DNA of 64,000 nucleotides. Source: an uncultured Prevotellaceae bacterium. GTDB lineage: Bacteria; Bacteroidota; Bacteroidia; Bacteroidales; Muribaculaceae. Shown piece after piece: positions 27,339 through 36,800 of this stretch. Location: the NCBI GenBank assembly GCA_937898675.1, contig CALEJB010000055.1:1-64000 (forward strand), written 5' to 3'. The translations under genes were made by a program, and so were the position numbers. Each line of letters opens with the position of its first letter. Position 1 is the stretch's first letter. The notes under the pieces are model-generated. The model was not told the origin of the DNA. It searched no databases and worked only from the letters and a program-made list of their open reading frames with translations.

Positions 27339-27872
27339 TTAAAAGGTGAACAGCGAGGTGATTTCAACCTCGGGCGGGAACATGCTGCGGCCGTTCAGGT
27401 CGGCGAGGTCGCACAGGAAGTTGATGTAAATCTCCTTGGGGTTCATCGACTTGACGAGTTCATAAGCTGCCAGCATGGTGCCGCCGGTGGCGAGCAGGTC
27501 GTCGTGGATGACAACCACGTCGTCGGGCGTGATGGCGTCTTTGTGAATCTCGATAGTGTCGGTGCCGTACTCCTTGGTGTAGGACTTTTGGATGACTTCG
27601 GCAGGCAGTTTGCCGGGCTTGCGCAGGGGCACAAAGCCGGCGCCCAGCTGGGTGGCGAGGATGGCGCCGCCGATGAAGCCGCGCGCCTCGATGCCCACCA
27701 CCTTGGTCACGCCGCGGTCGCGGTACAGGTCAGCCATAGCGCGTGTCATGATTTGCAACGCCTCGGGGTCCTTGAATGCTGTGGTCAAATCCTTGAACTG
27801 GATGCCTGGAACAGGGAAGTCGGGGATGTTGCGAACAACTTGCTTTACTTTCTCTAATTCTTTGCTATTCAT
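27339..27872 (-). CDS. apt: Adenine phosphoribosyltransferase
   Basis: A 177-residue salvage enzyme making AMP from adenine and PRPP in the cytosol. Visible are the N-terminal VRNIPDFPVPGIQFKDLT typical of Apt, IEARGFIGGAILATQL, PLRKPGKLPAEV, and the PRPP-binding motif VVVIHDDLLATGGTMLAA. The length is exactly family-like. It is 46 bp downstream of mnmG on the same strand, with a parS-like site in between. Confidence 0.97.
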   Translation of the reverse strand: MNSKELEKVKQVVRNIPDFPVPGIQFKDLTTAFKDPEALQIMTRAMADLYRDRGVTKVVGIEARGFIGGAILATQLGAGFVPLRKPGKLPAEVIQKSYTKEYGTDTIEIHKDAITPDDVVVIHDDLLATGGTMLAAYELVKSMNPKEIYINFLCDLADLNGRSMFPPEVEITSLFTF

Positions 27873-27899
27873 TTATAAATCAATAGATTATGTGATAAT

Positions 27900-27915
27900 T
27901 GTTTCACGTGGAACA
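27900..27915. other. parS-like site between mnmG and apt
   Basis: TGTTTCACGTGGAACA, one mismatch (A to G at position 12) from the consensus parS palindrome. It lies in the 46-bp gap between mnmG and apt, 1.46 kb from the perfect site. Confidence 0.7.
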
Positions 27916-27918
27916 AAG

Positions 27919-29796
27919 TTATTTTCCCAGCAGAACAAGCAGGATGTTGATGTCGCTGGGCGAGACGCCGGGGATGCGTGATGCCTGCCCCACGTTCTCG
28001 GGGTCGATGCGCTGGAGCTTTTGCCGCGCCTCGGTCGAGAGTTGGCGTATCTGGGTGTAGTCAAACTTGCCTTTCAAGGTCACGTTTTCGAGGCGGGCGA
28101 CGCGCTGGGCGATGAGTGTTTCGCGCTCGATGTAGCCGCTGTATTTGATGGCGATTTCGGCGGCCTCGATAATCTCGTCGCGGCGGGCTTGCTCAACAGC
28201 GTCGAGGTGTGCCTGGACCTCGGGCAGCGCATTGGCGAGCATGGACATGCTGAGTTGGGGTCGCAGCAACAGGTCATGCAGGCGCTGGCCCTGTGTCAAT
28301 GGCTGCATGCCGCCAGCCTCAAGCGTCGGGTTGATTTCGGCGGCCTTAACGGTGTGGCTGCGGCAGAATTCGGTGATGGCGGCAATCTGGTCTCGCTTGG
28401 CGCACATCAGGGCGTGTCGTTCGCGGGTGGCGAGGCCCAGACGGTAGCCTTTTTCGGTAAGCCGCATGTCGGCATCGTCCTGGCGCAGCAGGATGCGGTG
28501 CTCGGCGCGCGAGGTGAACATGCGGTATGGCTCGTCGACGCCGCAGGTCACCAGGTCGTCAATCAGCACGCCGATGTAGGCTTCGTCGCGGCCCAGAGTG
28601 AAAGGTTCGCCGCCGCCGGCATTCTGGTGTGCGTTGATTCCGGCGACAAGCCCCTGCCCTGCCGCTTCCTCATATCCTGTCGTGCCGTTGACTTGACCGG
28701 CAAAAAAGAGGTTTTTCACCAGTTTGGTTTCGAGCGTGCGGTGCAGTTGAGTTGGGTCGAAATAGTCATATTCGATGGCATATCCCGGGCGGTAGCAATG
28801 CACGTTGCTCAAGGCGGGAATGTGCCGTAGGGCTTCGATTTGAATGTCCCATGGCAGCGACGACGAGAATCCGTTGAGGTACATCTCGTGGGTCGAGGCG
28901 CCCTCGGGCTCGATGAAGAGCTGATGCGAAGTCTTGTCGGCAAAGGTCACAATCTTGGTCTCGATACTGGGACAGTAGCGCGGGCCGATGCTGGTAATTT
29001 GGCCATTATAGAGCGGCGACTGCGGCAATCCGCGGCGCAGCACTTCGTGCACCTGCTCGTTGGTGTGGACAATCCAGCAAGGACGCTGCGGCAGGGATGA
29101 GCGCTCGCCGGGAAGGAACGAGAAATGGTGAAATCCCGCTTCGCCGTCCTGACGGATGGCCTGTGAAAAGTCGATTGTGCGCTCGTCAAGGCGCGGCGGT
29201 GTGCCGGTTTTCATCCTTCCGGTGGTGAAACCGAGGGCTTTCAGTTGCTCGGTAATTCCGGTTGCTGGAGGCTCCGAAACGCGTCCGCCGGGTGTCTGCA
29301 CGGGGCCCACATGCATCAGGCCGTTGAGGAACGTGCCTGCAGTGAGCACCACGGCCCGGGCTGCAAATTGGAGTCCGAGGGCGGTTTTTACCCCCTGCAC
29401 TACCCCGTTTTCAACGATGAATTCGGTCACAGAGTCTTGCCACAGGTACAGGTTTGGCTCATTTTCCAGCACTTTCCGCCAGGCGAGTATGAACTGCTGC
29501 CGGTCGCTCTGGCAACGCGGGCTCCACATGGCGGGACCCTTGCTGCGGTTGAGCATGCGGAATTGTATGCTGCTGCGGTCGGCTATGATGCCCATCTGGC
29601 CGCCCAGTGCGTCAATTTCGCGCACGATTTGCCCCTTGGCGATGCCGCCGATGGCGGGATTGCACGACATCTGAGCCACCTTGTTCATGTCGATGGTGAT
29701 GAGCAGTGTGCGTGACCCCAGGCGCGCGGCGGCCACAGCCGCCTCGCATCCGGCATGGCCGGCGCCAATTACTATGACATCATAGTCATTCCTCAT
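27919..29796 (-). CDS. mnmG: tRNA uridine-5-carboxymethylaminomethyl modification enzyme MnmG (GidA)
   Basis: A 625-residue FAD enzyme that, with MnmE, installs the carboxymethylaminomethyl group on the wobble uridine of certain tRNAs. The FAD dinucleotide-binding motif VIVIGAGHAGCEAAVAAARL is at the start. Signatures follow: NPAIGGIAKGQIVREIDALG, FRMLNRSKGPAMWSPR, GTFLNGLMHVGPVQTPGGR, PCWIVHTNEQVH and AGQVNGTTGYEEAAGQGLVAG. The C-terminal DIRQLSTEARQKL-type helical region (here YTQIRQLSTEARQKLQRI) for MnmE contact is complete. It lies 5 bp downstream of ybeY. In many bacteria gidA sits near the replication origin. Confidence 0.98.
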   Translation of the reverse strand: MRNDYDVIVIGAGHAGCEAAVAAARLGSRTLLITIDMNKVAQMSCNPAIGGIAKGQIVREIDALGGQMGIIADRSSIQFRMLNRSKGPAMWSPRCQSDRQQFILAWRKVLENEPNLYLWQDSVTEFIVENGVVQGVKTALGLQFAARAVVLTAGTFLNGLMHVGPVQTPGGRVSEPPATGITEQLKALGFTTGRMKTGTPPRLDERTIDFSQAIRQDGEAGFHHFSFLPGERSSLPQRPCWIVHTNEQVHEVLRRGLPQSPLYNGQITSIGPRYCPSIETKIVTFADKTSHQLFIEPEGASTHEMYLNGFSSSLPWDIQIEALRHIPALSNVHCYRPGYAIEYDYFDPTQLHRTLETKLVKNLFFAGQVNGTTGYEEAAGQGLVAGINAHQNAGGGEPFTLGRDEAYIGVLIDDLVTCGVDEPYRMFTSRAEHRILLRQDDADMRLTEKGYRLGLATRERHALMCAKRDQIAAITEFCRSHTVKAAEINPTLEAGGMQPLTQGQRLHDLLLRPQLSMSMLANALPEVQAHLDAVEQARRDEIIEAAEIAIKYSGYIERETLIAQRVARLENVTLKGKFDYTQIRQLSTEARQKLQRIDPENVGQASRIPGVSPSDINILLVLLGK

Positions 29797-29801
29797 TGTT
29801 G

Positions 29802-30245
29802 TTATTGTTGCTGGAAGATGTTTTCGGGCAGCAGGGCCAGCGCGGCATTCTCGTGCCTTTCCATGATTTCGCGCTCACCGGGACCCTTGTCGTTGATGCC
29901 GCACAGGTGCAGCACGCCGTGAATGATGACCCGCAGCAGTTCGCTCTCGTAGGAGACACCCAGTGCCTCGGCATTGGTGCGCACGGTGTCGAGTGAAATC
30001 ACCATGTCGCCCGAGATGCGGTGCGCATTGCTGTAGTCAAAGGTGATGATATCGGTGTAATAGTCATGCTGCAGGAACTGCCGGTTGGTCTGCAGGATGT
30101 ATTCGTCGTCACAGAAGACATAGGCCAACCGGCCCACCTTGCGTCCGTGGGCTTGGGCAATGGCCACGATCCAGCTGGTTGCCTCAGCCTGGTTGAGCCT
30201 GGGCAACGCCACTTCTTGTGCCATGAAATTAACCTCTGTGATCAT
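29802..30245 (-). CDS. ybeY: Endoribonuclease YbeY (rRNA maturation factor)
   Basis: A 147-residue single-domain metal-dependent RNase for 16S rRNA 3'-end maturation and ribosome quality control. The zinc motif is HGVLHLCGINDKGPGEREIM followed by ERH, giving the family H-x3-H-x5-D/H-type arrangement. The conserved upstream region YYTDIITFDYSNAHRISGDM is also present. The start may be ATG 30245 or codon 8 (MAQEVALPRL, 30224). It is the first gene of the ybeY-mnmG transcript. The minus-strand TATCTTTG box at 30283-30276 lies 30 bp upstream. Confidence 0.95.
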   Translation of the reverse strand: MITEVNFMAQEVALPRLNQAEATSWIVAIAQAHGRKVGRLAYVFCDDEYILQTNRQFLQHDYYTDIITFDYSNAHRISGDMVISLDTVRTNAEALGVSYESELLRVIIHGVLHLCGINDKGPGEREIMERHENAALALLPENIFQQQ

Positions 30246-30275
30246 CTCTAAACGTGTCTATCGGAAAACGGGCAA

Positions 30276-30283
30276 CAAAGATA
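30276..30283 (-). promoter_or_regulatory. TATCTTTG -7 element for ybeY-mnmG
   Basis: Matches TAnnTTTG on the minus strand. The rest of the 30246-30659 gap holds no gene I can support; it contains one short GC-rich inverted repeat around 30363-30376 with no T-run. Confidence 0.45.
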
Positions 30284-30542
30284 ACACATTTTTTTATAAA
30301 CAAGAAATTATCAGGGAGTTTTGAGGAGGGAACCTCAGTTAATAGTTCCAGATATGCGCCCAAGGCCCGTTATGGGCTCGAATGGCTCCTGCCCTCCCCT
30401 GCCCGATTTTTCTCGCAAATTACCGAAAATGTCTAAAATCGCTGAATTACAATAAAAAAAGCTCTTTTAACCCGCTGAGAATCGAAAATCCTGGCATTTT
30501 TGATAGACCATCGGGAAATTTTGGATGAATTTTGGCACTAAA

Positions 30543-30574
30543 TTTGCAGTAATGACAATATCGCAGTATCTTTG
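30543..30574 (+). promoter_or_regulatory. Bacteroidota-type promoter for the nfeD-SPFH pair
   Basis: TTTG (30543-30546), exactly 20 nt, TATCTTTG (30567-30574). The leader would be about 80 nt. Confidence 0.6.
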
Positions 30575-30659
30575 GGGAGACAATATGCGATTACGCTGTT
30601 TGTTCCATACCCGGTTTGGATGACTACAAAAAATAATACATATATAACATCAAGATATT

Positions 30660-31109
30660 ATGATTGACTTTTTTTCCACCAATGTTTGGCTCATTTGGGT
30701 CATCGTTTCAATTCTCCTGTTGATTCTTGAATTGTCATCGGGCGACTTCTTCTTGCTGTGTTGTGCCATTGGCACCGCCGCTGGTGCTGTAGCTGCCGGT
30801 TGTGGCGTCTCGCTCACCTTGCAAATCATCATTGCTGTAGTCGTTGCTGTGATGAGCTTGCTGCTCATTCGTCCCAGGCTGCTCAGGAAATTGCATAAGC
30901 CGGAGCGAGAACGCGCCAGCAATGTGGATGCCATCATAGGCCGCGAAGGCGTCGTCAAGGAGGAAATTCCTGCCGGTGGTTTCGGCTATGTTGGAATTGA
31001 CGGCGACGAATGGAAGGCCCGTGTTGACGGCGACATGCCTGTTCCCGTAGGCACTCGCGTGCGTGTTTTGTCTATCGACAGCATTATTATTACCGTTGAA
31101 ACCGTATAA
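30660..31109 (+). CDS. NfeD-family membrane protein
   Basis: A 149-residue protein: two or three membrane helices within residues 8-72 (VWLIWVIVSILLLILEL; IGTAAGAVAAGCG; LQIIIAVVVAVMSLLLI), then a soluble OB-fold NfeD C-domain (IIGREGVVKEEIPAGGFGYV; VPVGTRVRVLSIDSIIITVE). NfeD proteins are encoded next to stomatin-like SPFH proteins and are thought to act with them in membrane microdomain organisation. The SPFH gene follows 37 bp downstream, the standard arrangement. The short NfeD form without a ClpP-like protease domain is present here. Confidence 0.92.
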   Translation: MIDFFSTNVWLIWVIVSILLLILELSSGDFFLLCCAIGTAAGAVAAGCGVSLTLQIIIAVVVAVMSLLLIRPRLLRKLHKPERERASNVDAIIGREGVVKEEIPAGGFGYVGIDGDEWKARVDGDMPVPVGTRVRVLSIDSIIITVETV

Positions 31110-31146
31110 TTTCATCACAAGTTTTTTCACATAAATTATTTACAGT

Positions 31147-32118
31147 ATGAATGTACTCACTATTTTTCTCATTGTCATTGTTATATTGGCGCTGATTCTG
31201 ATCAAGAACAGCCTCGTCATTATTCCGCAAAGCGAAACCAAGATTATTGAGCGCCTGGGTAAATATTACGCCACGCTCAAGCCAGGCATCAATGTGATTA
31301 TCCCGTTTATTGACCGTGCAAAGCCCATCGTTGCCTACGAGGGCGGCAGATACCGTCAGACCAACAGCATCGACCTGAGGGAGCAGGTCTATGACTTCGA
31401 CAAGCAGAACGTGATTACCAAGGACAACGTCATGACGCAAATCAATGCGCTGCTTTATTTCCAGATCATGGACCCCTTCAAGGCTGTGTATGAAATCAAC
31501 AACCTGCCCAACGCTATCGAGAAACTGACGCAGACCACGTTGCGTAACATCATCGGTGAACTTGAACTGGACGAGACGCTCACCTCGCGCGACACGATTA
31601 ACTCCAAGTTGCGCACCGTCCTTGACGACGCCACCAACAAGTGGGGCATTAAAGTAAACCGCGTTGAGCTTCAGGACATTCAGCCGCCCACGTCGGTGCT
31701 CCAGGCCATGGAGAAACAGATGCAGGCCGAGCGCAACAAGCGCGCCACCATCCTTACCAGCGAGGGCCAGAAGCAGTCGGCAATCCTTCAGTCCGAGGGT
31801 CAGAAGACTGCCCGCATCAATCAGGCCGAGGCCGACAAGCAGACCGAAATCCTGCGCGCCGAGGGTGAGGCTCAAGCCCGCATCCGCAGGGCCGAGGCCG
31901 AAGCCATCGCCATCGACAAGATTACGCAGGCAGTGGGGCAGAGCACCAACCCCGCCAACTATTTGCTGGCACAAAAGTACATTCAGATGCTCGACACCGT
32001 TGCCGGCGGCGAGGGCACCAAGACCGTTTACCTGCCTTATGAGGCCACCAATGTGCTGGGCAGCCTGGGCGGCATCAAGGAACTCTTCAAGGATGATACC
32101 AATCCTGCCAAGCAGTAA
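31147..32118 (+). CDS. SPFH/Band 7 (stomatin-like, QmcA-type) membrane protein
   Basis: A 323-residue protein: one N-terminal membrane helix (LTIFLIVIVILALILI), then the Band 7 domain (VIIPQSETKIIERLGKYYAT; PFIDRAKPIV; LYFQIMDPFKAVYEINNL; TLRNIIGELELDETLTSRD), a long Ala/Glu/Gln coiled coil (about 190-270, e.g. QAEADKQTEILRAEGEAQAR) and a C-terminal oligomerisation segment (NYLLAQKYIQMLDTVAGG). Such proteins form large ring oligomers in the inner membrane, affecting protease access and membrane order. It is co-transcribed with the NfeD gene and ends at a good terminator. Confidence 0.95.
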   Translation: MNVLTIFLIVIVILALILIKNSLVIIPQSETKIIERLGKYYATLKPGINVIIPFIDRAKPIVAYEGGRYRQTNSIDLREQVYDFDKQNVITKDNVMTQINALLYFQIMDPFKAVYEINNLPNAIEKLTQTTLRNIIGELELDETLTSRDTINSKLRTVLDDATNKWGIKVNRVELQDIQPPTSVLQAMEKQMQAERNKRATILTSEGQKQSAILQSEGQKTARINQAEADKQTEILRAEGEAQARIRRAEAEAIAIDKITQAVGQSTNPANYLLAQKYIQMLDTVAGGEGTKTVYLPYEATNVLGSLGGIKELFKDDTNPAKQ

Positions 32119-32163
32119 CATAGCGGGGTGGGGACCCAGACAGGGGGCACTACCGTAAACCAT

Positions 32164-32204
32164 AGTCAAGCGACGAGAAAATCCCCCGTCGCTTGACTTT
32201 ATTT
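32164..32204 (+). terminator. Rho-independent terminator after the SPFH gene
   Basis: Perfect 12-bp arms 32164-32175 and 32187-32198, 11-nt loop, then a T-rich tract. The rest of the 32205-32429 gap holds no gene; TATCTTCG at about 32366 is a weak -7 candidate for the next gene. Confidence 0.8.
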
Positions 32205-32429
32205 TGTGCGGCTTCAAAACCACACCGCCAGTATGCCCTGATTTTCAAAAATGCCTGATTTCATCGGTCCAAACAGCAATCGGCAGGGTGGGGGAGGCCA
32301 GTTGCCTCATGCCTTAAAAATGAGGTTTTTGAGGCATTTGCAACCGTGAAATAAAAAAAAGTTGTATCTTCGTGGCATCGTTGGGTTTTATTTGCGCCCG
32401 GCGAAAGGTCAAACGAAAACTGTCATCTG

Positions 32430-33599
32430 ATGATAAATGTCTTTCACATCGTTTCCAATAAGCGCTGGACCGGCGCCGAGCAGTATACCTATGACTTGGT
32501 GGACCGGTTGCGCCACGATCCTGGCTTTTATGTAGAAGTCGTGTGCCGCAAGAGCCCTGTCGTGCTCAAGCAGTACCGTCGTCTCGAGATTCCCGTTTCC
32601 ATCTTGCCGCTCAAGGGCGTGACCGACATCGACAGTCCCGTGCGCTTTGCGCGCCTGCTGCGCCGCGGCCACAACATCATCCATGTGCACAGTTTCAGGG
32701 ACGCCTTTATGGCCGTGATGGCGCGCCGCATCTCCGAGAACCGTAACACCCGCGTTGTGGTGAGCGTTCACGGCGTGTACAAGCCCAAGAGCAACTATAT
32801 GTACACCAAGCTATATAAGTCAATCGACTGCTTCATCTTTTCGTCCGAGATGGCGCGCGAGGCATTTGTGGGCAAGGCTAAGAAGCAGTATGCCAACCGC
32901 ACGCTGGTAATTCGCGACAGCGTGTGCGACAGCCACTTAGGCACCGATGTGCCCGACTTGAGGCGTGAATTGGGGCTTGACGAGCGCCAGTCGCTCATTA
33001 TGTATCACGGCAAGCTCGTTGCTGACAAGGGCCTCGACGTGTTGTTGCAGGCGCTCACCCTTGTGGACAAGAGCCGCTATCACCTCGCCATCATAGGCGA
33101 CGGACAGCCCAAGTACAAGGCCCAGATCAAGGGGTTTGTTGTGGCTAATGGACTGTTGCACAACGTGTCGCTGTTGGGATTCAGGGACAACATCCTGGAA
33201 TATCTGCGCCAGGCCGACTTCGGCGTGTTGCCGTCGCTGCAGCGCGAGGCGCTGGGCATCGCCAACTTGGAGTACATGATGGCGGGCAAGGCCCACATCT
33301 GCACCGACAACGGCGCTCAGCCCGAGTATGTGCGCCACGGCGAGAACGGCCTGCTGGTGCCTCCCGGCGATGCGCAGGCGCTGGCCGGTGCCATCGTCCG
33401 CTTGCTTGACGATCCCGCCAGCCGCAGCCGCATGGGTGTCCAGGCCCAGTGCGACTTTGTTGAGCAACTTGATTATCCCATGTTCTACAGCAAGATGACT
33501 GCGGCCTACAACGACCTGCTCGCCGACGCGTCGCCAGCAGCGGCCCGCAAAAAGCCGCCCAAGAAGGATAAATCCAAGGCAAAAAAGGCTGCCAAATAG
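32430..33599 (+). CDS. GT4-family glycosyltransferase
   Basis: A 389-residue GT-B enzyme. N-domain: HIVSNKRWTGAEQYTYDLVD, with an acceptor-side glycine-poor loop, and VVVSVHGVYKPKSNYMY. C-domain: LIMYHGKLVADKGLDVLLQA (donor-binding G-K segment), HLAIIGDGQPKYKAQI, VSLLGFRDNILEYLRQADFG, then SLQREALGIANLEYMMAGK, where the usual E-x7-E motif is seen. It probably extends a cell-surface glycan; donor and acceptor are unknown. The last 20 residues are a lysine-rich tail (KKPPKKDKSKAKKAAK) that could hold the protein at anionic membrane lipids. It is a monocistronic gene ending at the 33712 terminator. Confidence 0.9.
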   Translation: MINVFHIVSNKRWTGAEQYTYDLVDRLRHDPGFYVEVVCRKSPVVLKQYRRLEIPVSILPLKGVTDIDSPVRFARLLRRGHNIIHVHSFRDAFMAVMARRISENRNTRVVVSVHGVYKPKSNYMYTKLYKSIDCFIFSSEMAREAFVGKAKKQYANRTLVIRDSVCDSHLGTDVPDLRRELGLDERQSLIMYHGKLVADKGLDVLLQALTLVDKSRYHLAIIGDGQPKYKAQIKGFVVANGLLHNVSLLGFRDNILEYLRQADFGVLPSLQREALGIANLEYMMAGKAHICTDNGAQPEYVRHGENGLLVPPGDAQALAGAIVRLLDDPASRSRMGVQAQCDFVEQLDYPMFYSKMTAAYNDLLADASPAAARKKPPKKDKSKAKKAAK

Positions 33600-33711
33600 C
33601 GGTTATGGCACTCCGTGTCCATTTCCTATCCATCTTGCGCGCTTCTTGGTTGGGAGGCGCGGTTGCTGCGTTGCGCACGTGATCTCACGAGGATATTTAG
33701 AGTTTCTTAAC

Positions 33712-33740
33712 AAAAAAAGGCATGATCGTGCGTTTTTTTT
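33712..33740 (+). terminator. Rho-independent terminator after the glycosyltransferase
   Basis: A7 and GGCA pair with TGCG and T8 around a 6-nt loop (arms 33712-33722 and 33729-33739, one mismatch), giving a stem that ends in a T-run. Confidence 0.7.
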
Positions 33741-33792
33741 GCTTTTTTTTTGGTCAGTTCAAAAAGAATGTTGAAATTTGCACATTATTTAG

Positions 33793-33838
33793 AAAGAGAC
33801 CATCTTTTTTAGTGAAAACGGGTTGATGGTGTCTCTTT
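33793..33838 (+). promoter_or_regulatory. Hairpin in the leader of the second sus operon
   Basis: Arms 33793-33804 (AAAGAGACCATC) and 33825-33838 pair over 12 bp with a 2-nt bulge, followed by T-rich TTTATTTG, 50 bp before the susC start. It could be an attenuator-like element or simply a second terminator for upstream transcripts. No good TAnnTTTG promoter is seen between it and the ATG; TTTG at 33777-33780 precedes it. Confidence 0.4.
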
Positions 33839-33890
33839 ATTTGCATGGTATAAATTCAATTTTTATTAATAACTATTAACAAACATGCTT

Positions 33891-36800
33891 ATGAAAAAGA
33901 CGTTAGCTCTTTTTGGGGCATTGATGCTGTTGTGCGGCAGTGGTTATCAAGCCATGGCTGCTCCGGCGCCCCAGGTAACGGAAACATCCGCTACCCGCAT
34001 TGTGACCGGCCATGTTGTCGATGAACAGGGTTTGCCTGTAATCGGCGCAAGCATCATGGAAGTCGGTTCCACTCGTGGCACATCCACCGATGTGGATGGC
34101 AATTTCTCGTTGAAGGCTGGCAAGAATGCCAAACTTCAAATTTCGTTTATTGGCTACAAGACCGTGACCGCCAATGCCACCAACGGCATGCGCGTTGTCA
34201 TGGCCGAGGACAACGCCAAGCTTGACGAAGTCGTTGTCGTGGGTTACGGCACGCAGCGCAAGGCCAACCTCACCGGCGCCGTGAGCACCGTTGACGTTGC
34301 CAAGGCACTTGAGTCCAAGTCGCAGACCGATGTTGCCAAGTCGCTGCAAGGTACCGTTCCCGGTCTTACCATCTTGAACACCAACGGTGGCATTGATGAG
34401 GAAGCATCGGTTGTCATCCGCGGTATCGGTACGCTGTCTAACAGCGGTATCTCCACTCCCCTCTACATTGTGGATGGTGTTCCCGCCGAGGACCTGAGCT
34501 ACCTGAACACTGCCGACATCGAGACCATCTCGGTTCTCAAGGACGCAGCTTCGACCTCGATTTACGGTACGCGTGCAGCCTTTGGTGTTGTATTGATCAC
34601 CACCAAGACCGCTCACATCAAGGACAACGTGAAGGTGACCTACAGCAACAACTTTGCTTGGAGCCAGGCTACCACGCTGCCCAACTATCCCGACGTGCCC
34701 ACCCAGGTTGCTGCCCTGTGTGACGTGAACAACCGTCAGGGCATGGAGTGCGAGCTGTTTGGCATGCTTCTCGACAGCCCGGAATTCCAGCGCGGCATGA
34801 ACAACTGGGTAGCCAAGCACGGCCACACCAAGAGTGATTACCGCGAGATGGTGTGGGGCGACGACTATGACGAGTATGGCTACTATGCCGACTGGGACGT
34901 GCAGAAGATTATCTTCAACAACGCTGCTCCCTCTCAGAGCCACACCCTGGCCATCCAGGGCAACTCGGGCCGCGCCAACTACTACACCTCGATTGGTTAC
35001 AACCAGAAGGAGTCGCTGATGAACTTCAACCCCGACAAGGTGCGCAAGTACACCGCCACCGCTAACCTCTCGGTCAAGGCTACCGACTGGTTGGAAATCG
35101 GCACCCGCATCAGCTACACCGACCGCACGTTTGACTATCCCTACCTGCGCAGCGGTACGTACCAGTACCTGTGGCGCTGGGGTTCGTTCTTCGGCCCCTA
35201 TGGCTACTATAAGGATCCCGAGACGGGCACTCAGTACGACGCGCGCACGATGATTGGTTACCGCAACACCGGCGGTGACTCTTACACCAAGCGCAACAAC
35301 CTGCGTCTGGGCGGTTTTGCCAAGATTGACTTTGGTCATGGCTTGACCTTCAATGCCGACTACACCTTCATCAAGGGTACCACCCGTTACAAAGGCGTCG
35401 GCCTGCCCGCAACCATCCTGAGCACTTGGGCAGTTAACCCCAAGGTTGAGACCCTCTCGACGACCACCTTCATCGAGACCTCGCGCAGCTTCTACCAGAA
35501 CCAGGTTGCCAACGGCTACTTCAACTACAATTTCAGCGTTAACGACGCTCACAACTTCAACTTCATGGTGGGTGCCAACGTTGACAAGAGCGACTATGAG
35601 TACCTGTACTACGAGCGTCACGACCTTCAGGACCTCAACATGGCAGAGCTCGCGCTCACCAATAGCGACTATGACTATGAGCACAAGCACAGCCACACTG
35701 GCTCGGCAGGCTTCTTTGGCCGCATCAACTATGACTACAAGGGCAAGTACCTGCTCGAGTTGAACGGCCGCTACGACGGTTCCAGCAAGTTCCCCAAGGA
35801 TGACCAGTGGGCATTCTTCCCCTCGGCATCAATTGGCTATCGCATCAGCGAGGAGGCTTTCTGGGCTCCCATCAAGAACACCATTAGCAATGCCAAGATC
35901 CGCGCTTCTTATGGTTCCATCGGTAACCAGGAGATTGGTCCCAACATGTTCCTCGAGACCATGGCCAAGCAGGGTGCTGCAGTCAACTGGATGGGCGACG
36001 GCACATCGCGCTTCGACTACTTCTCTACCCCCAAGCTGGTTTCGTCCAGCCTCACCTGGGAGAAGATTTACACCACCAACATCGGTCTTGACCTGAGTTT
36101 CCTCAACAACCACCTGAATGTTACTGCCGACTGGTATCAGCGCGACACCAAGGACATGCTTGCCCCCGGCAAGGCCATGCCCGCCGTGCTCGGTGCTTCG
36201 CCCGCTTGGGAGAATGCCGGTTCGCTGCGCACCCGTGGTTGGGAACTCACCGTTGACTACCGCAACCGCTTTGGCGAGGTGGACTTTTATGCCACTGCTG
36301 CCGTCAGCGACTACAAGACCACTGTAACGGAATGGGACAGCAACAACATGATCAACACCAACTACTCTGGCAAGGAGTATGGTGAGATCTGGGGCTTCGA
36401 GACTGAGCGTTACTTTGACTTCAACGACTTCAATGCCGACGGCACCTACAAGGCAGGCGTTGCCGACCAGACCAAACTGCAAAAGGGCGGCTTCGTTTAT
36501 GGCCCTGGCGACATCAAGTTCAAGGATCTGGACGATAGTGGCGTTATCGATTGGGGTGACGGCACTCCCGAGAACCATGGTGACTTGAAGAAGATTGGTA
36601 ACACCACTCCTCGCTATCAGTACTCGCTGCGCCTTGGCGCTGCATGGCGCGGTTTCGACCTCGACATCTACATGCAGGGTGTGGGCAAGCGCGACATGTG
36701 GACCCAGTCGGCATTCGTTATGCCGTTCATGCGTGGCGCTGACGCTATCTACAGCAACCAGACCAGCTACATCACCGAGGCCATGTATGCCGCCGGTACC

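Noticed and set aside
30363..30376. Small RNA or terminator in the ybeY-nfeD gap
   Set aside because: Only a short GC-rich inverted repeat, with no T-run and no promoter in a suitable place.
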